A stretch of DNA of 64,000 nt from Butyrivibrio sp. FCS014 (GTDB lineage: Bacteria; Bacillota; Clostridia; Lachnospirales; Lachnospiraceae). Position numbers and translations under genes: made by a program. Below are positions 62,641-64,000 of the stretch, one piece after another (the stretch's first letter is position 1; each line of letters opens with the position of its first letter). Below the pieces are notes generated by a model that saw only the letters and a list, made by a program, of their open reading frames with translations, did no database searches and was not told the origin of the DNA. The stretch covers positions 868,001 through 932,000 of the forward strand of contig NZ_JAHA01000019.1 in assembly GCF_000526935.1 (NCBI RefSeq), written 5' to 3'.

Positions 62641-63342
62641 TTATCCAAGTGATACCTGATTTCTTATTTCTTTTTCCTGTGCCTCAGCCTTTACTCGATA
62701 GATAGCCTCATGTACAACAGGGATCAAAAGAACTATCACTGTGATCGCACTCTCCGCAGCAAGGTAAGAGCCGTTGTAAGCTGCTGAGTAAGCTAAAGGT
62801 GACATATTCTCGGGAGCGTAATCCGCAAAGAATACCACGCCTGAAAGTGTCGCAAAGAAGAATCTTCCGAAGACTGCAAGAAGATAACCCTTGATCATTC
62901 CGCCCTTCTTGTTATAGAAGAAACCTGAAAGTCCCAGAGCTGTGAATGCAAGGATATAATCGCACAGAAGCTGGGGAATGCTGATGATGTAGGGATCAAC
63001 CACAAGCTGCAAAAGTCCGTAGGCAAAGGCAGATGCAAGACCGATCCTGGGTCCGTACAGGTAGCCGATGAATGCCACAAAGAACATGCTGAAAAATGTT
63101 ACGGAGCCGCCCATGGGCAGTTTGAAAAGCTTGATATTTGACAAAACGAAGGCCAATGCCAGGCAAAGAGCAGAAACCGTTGTCTGCTTGATGCTCATTT
63201 TGAACTTGCCGTCTTTGTTAAGGAAATAGCTGATTGCAAGAAACGCCAGAACCGCAAGCGCAATGATCAGGGCATATCCTCCTTTGGTTATGTTGTAGGT
63301 AACATAACCGTCCTCTGTTACTTTCTCCAAAAATAAACTCAT
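62641..63342 (-). CDS. thiT: thiamine ECF transporter S-component
   Basis: A 233-residue membrane protein of the ThiT/YuaJ family. It has an extra N-terminal segment (GGYALIIALAVLAFLAISYFL) before the six-segment core. Family motifs include PMGGSVTFFSMFFVAFIGYLYGPRIG and a C-terminal region with GRFFFATLSGVVFFADYAP, the thiamine-binding loop region. It would capture thiamine and work with the shared EcfA/EcfT energising module, which is not in the window. The ATG at 63340-63342 follows GGGAGGA; the upstream TPP riboswitch confirms the substrate. Confidence 0.94.
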   Translation of the reverse strand: MSLFLEKVTEDGYVTYNITKGGYALIIALAVLAFLAISYFLNKDGKFKMSIKQTTVSALCLALAFVLSNIKLFKLPMGGSVTFFSMFFVAFIGYLYGPRIGLASAFAYGLLQLVVDPYIISIPQLLCDYILAFTALGLSGFFYNKKGGMIKGYLLAVFGRFFFATLSGVVFFADYAPENMSPLAYSAAYNGSYLAAESAITVIVLLIPVVHEAIYRVKAEAQEKEIRNQVSLG

Positions 63343-63348
63343 AAAAAA

Positions 63349-63383
63349 ATCCTCCCTTGTTGTCATTGACTTTCGGGGAGGAT
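63349..63383 (-). promoter_or_regulatory. riboswitch expression platform covering the ribosome site
   Basis: ATCCTCCC and GGGAGGAT, separated by about 19 bases, can pair. The downstream arm is the Shine-Dalgarno sequence of thiT, and six to seven T residues follow directly before the ATG. The hairpin therefore resembles both an intrinsic terminator and a ribosome-site sequestrator. GGAT/ATCC next to it (about 63383-63392) offers a competing pairing. Confidence 0.65.
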
Positions 63384-63453
63384 ACCATATCCTTGCTACC
63401 TGCATAAACACTGCCATATATGATATAATCAAGTGGCATTGCAAGTAAATAAG

Positions 63454-63533
63454 CTTCCCTACGCCGGTATTATCCGGGTCAGGTAATAAGGGTTAGACGT
63501 TTGAAACGTACACTCTCAGCATTGCTCCCCTAG
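63454..63533 (-). ncRNA. TPP riboswitch (THI box)
   Basis: On the minus strand the conserved core elements appear in order: GGGGAGC, GCTGAGAGTG, AACCCTT, ACCTGACCCGGATAAT and ACCGGCGTAGGGAAGC. These are the conserved P1-P5 pieces of the thiamin pyrophosphate aptamer. It lies about 110 bases upstream of the thiT ATG. High TPP should shut down the transporter. Confidence 0.95.
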
Positions 63534-63554
63534 CGGTCTGTTAAATTCATTTAC

Positions 63555-63583
63555 ATTAAACTCTCATGGAAAGGGATTGTCAA
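63555..63583 (-). promoter_or_regulatory. promoter of the thiT riboswitch transcript
   Basis: On the minus strand a perfect TTGACA (63578-63583) and TTTAAT (63555-63560) are 17 bases apart, about 22 bases upstream of the aptamer start. The -35 lies seven bases before the divergent protease gene start, so the two genes must share a very tight intergenic region. Confidence 0.65.
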
Positions 63584-63589
63584 TAGGAA

Positions 63590-64000
63590 ATGAAAAATAT
63601 ATTTTCCGAAAGATCAGGTATCAAGGAGATTTCAGTCTCCACATATATCATTTATGGGCTTATTTCCTGCGCTGTGGCCTTCCTTCTCACCCTGGTGTTC
63701 AATATAACAGGTCTCACCGAAATCGAATCCTTTCAAAACGCCTCGGATTCACTTATGGATGTTGGCGACAACACTGTTATCCTCATCCTTCTCTACTGCA
63801 TCGTCACTCCTCTTTTTGAGGAGATCATTTTCAGATTCTTCCTGTTTGACATCATCTTTCATTTTTCCAAAAATGCCGTCGTCTCCGTAATTCTCACCGC
63901 GGCCCTCTTTGGCATATATCACTTAAATCCCGTTCAGATACTCTACGGCTTTCTTATGGGACTTCTCATAACCTTTGCCTATTACCGCTACAGAAAGCTG
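63590..64000 (+). CDS. CPBP-family intramembrane metalloprotease (3' end outside window)
   Basis: The frame is open from the ATG at 63590 to the window end (137 codons). The protein has membrane segments at about 17-37 and 63-80. The catalytic motif FEEIIFRF (EExxxR) is at about 80-87 and a second motif HLNP at about 114-117, as in CPBP (CAAX protease/bacteriocin-processing) proteins. A further segment follows before truncation. Such proteins act in bacteriocin self-immunity or membrane-protein processing; the target is unknown. The ribosome site AGGAA is very close to the ATG. Confidence 0.85.
   Translation, partial: MKNIFSERSGIKEISVSTYIIYGLISCAVAFLLTLVFNITGLTEIESFQNASDSLMDVGDNTVILILLYCIVTPLFEEIIFRFFLFDIIFHFSKNAVVSVILTAALFGIYHLNPVQILYGFLMGLLITFAYYRYRKL

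Noticed and set aside
1..64000. Prophage, integrase or conjugative element
   Set aside because: Apart from the group II intron no integrase, phage structural gene, tra gene or attachment duplication is visible, and no tRNA gene that could serve as an attachment site.

Overview
The window looks like a chromosomal segment of an anaerobic, carbohydrate-fermenting Firmicute of the Lachnospiraceae, most like Butyrivibrio or a rumen/gut relative. This is inferred from gene families, A/G-rich ribosome binding sites, Firmicutes-type promoters and lipoprotein signals, and the mannoside and sucrose phosphorolysis operons. There is no rRNA or other species marker. Nearly everything from 0.5 to 31 kb and from 36.5 to 63.5 kb is on the minus strand. 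No tRNA, rRNA or CRISPR array was seen.

Layout. 1-1.06 kb: an ECF sigma factor with its zinc-finger anti-sigma, behind an ECF-type promoter. 1.1-4.8 kb: glycogen phosphorylase and a LacI-family regulator, linked by three copies of one palindromic operator. 4.8-7.06 kb: a polar amino-acid ABC importer with ArgR-box-like sites in its leader. 7.1-18.2 kb: a beta-mannoside operon (sugar ABC importer, cellobiose 2-epimerase, three GH130 proteins, mannose-6-phosphate isomerase) flanked by AraC and LacI regulators. 18.3-19.6 kb: a MATE exporter. 19.7-27.4 kb: a putative peptide/protein export locus with two NHLP/NHLM-type ABC transporters (one with a C39 peptidase), a tandem SseB-like protein and a 713-residue Ala/Glu/Pro repeat protein whose N-terminus looks like a double-glycine leader. 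27.6-36.3 kb: a membrane-anchored unknown protein, then a sucrose-phosphorylase locus with a P-loop kinase, a LacI regulator and a sugar ABC importer. 36.4-38.3 kb: a group II intron (class C style) inserted just behind a bidirectional terminator. 38.5-44.3 kb: a cyclophilin and a MoxR/DUF58/VWA/TPR (Bat-like) operon. 44.3-48.1 kb: purF-purB-metF. 48.2-50.5 kb: a membrane GGDEF/EAL protein with a degenerate GGDEF motif. 50.7-57.7 kb: a four-gene operon of unknown function with a 1195-residue protein and an actin/Hsp70-fold-like protein. 57.7-62.5 kb: a MacB-like ABC/membrane-fusion system with two tandem permeases. 62.6-63.6 kb: a ThiT thiamine transporter under a TPP riboswitch. 63.6 kb to the end: a truncated CPBP-family membrane protease.

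How the genes work together. The mannoside operon reads as a phosphorolytic route. Imported beta-1,4-mannobiose is epimerised to mannosyl-glucose and split to mannose 1-phosphate and glucose. Longer chains are trimmed by a second phosphorylase, and ManA feeds mannose 6-phosphate into glycolysis. The sucrose-phosphorylase locus uses the same energy-saving chemistry, as does glycogen phosphorylase. The most promising undescribed systems are the export locus with its leader-like repeat protein (19.7-27.4 kb) and the four-gene actin-like/giant-protein operon (50.7-57.7 kb). Database assignments here are from memory of family signatures; none was searched.
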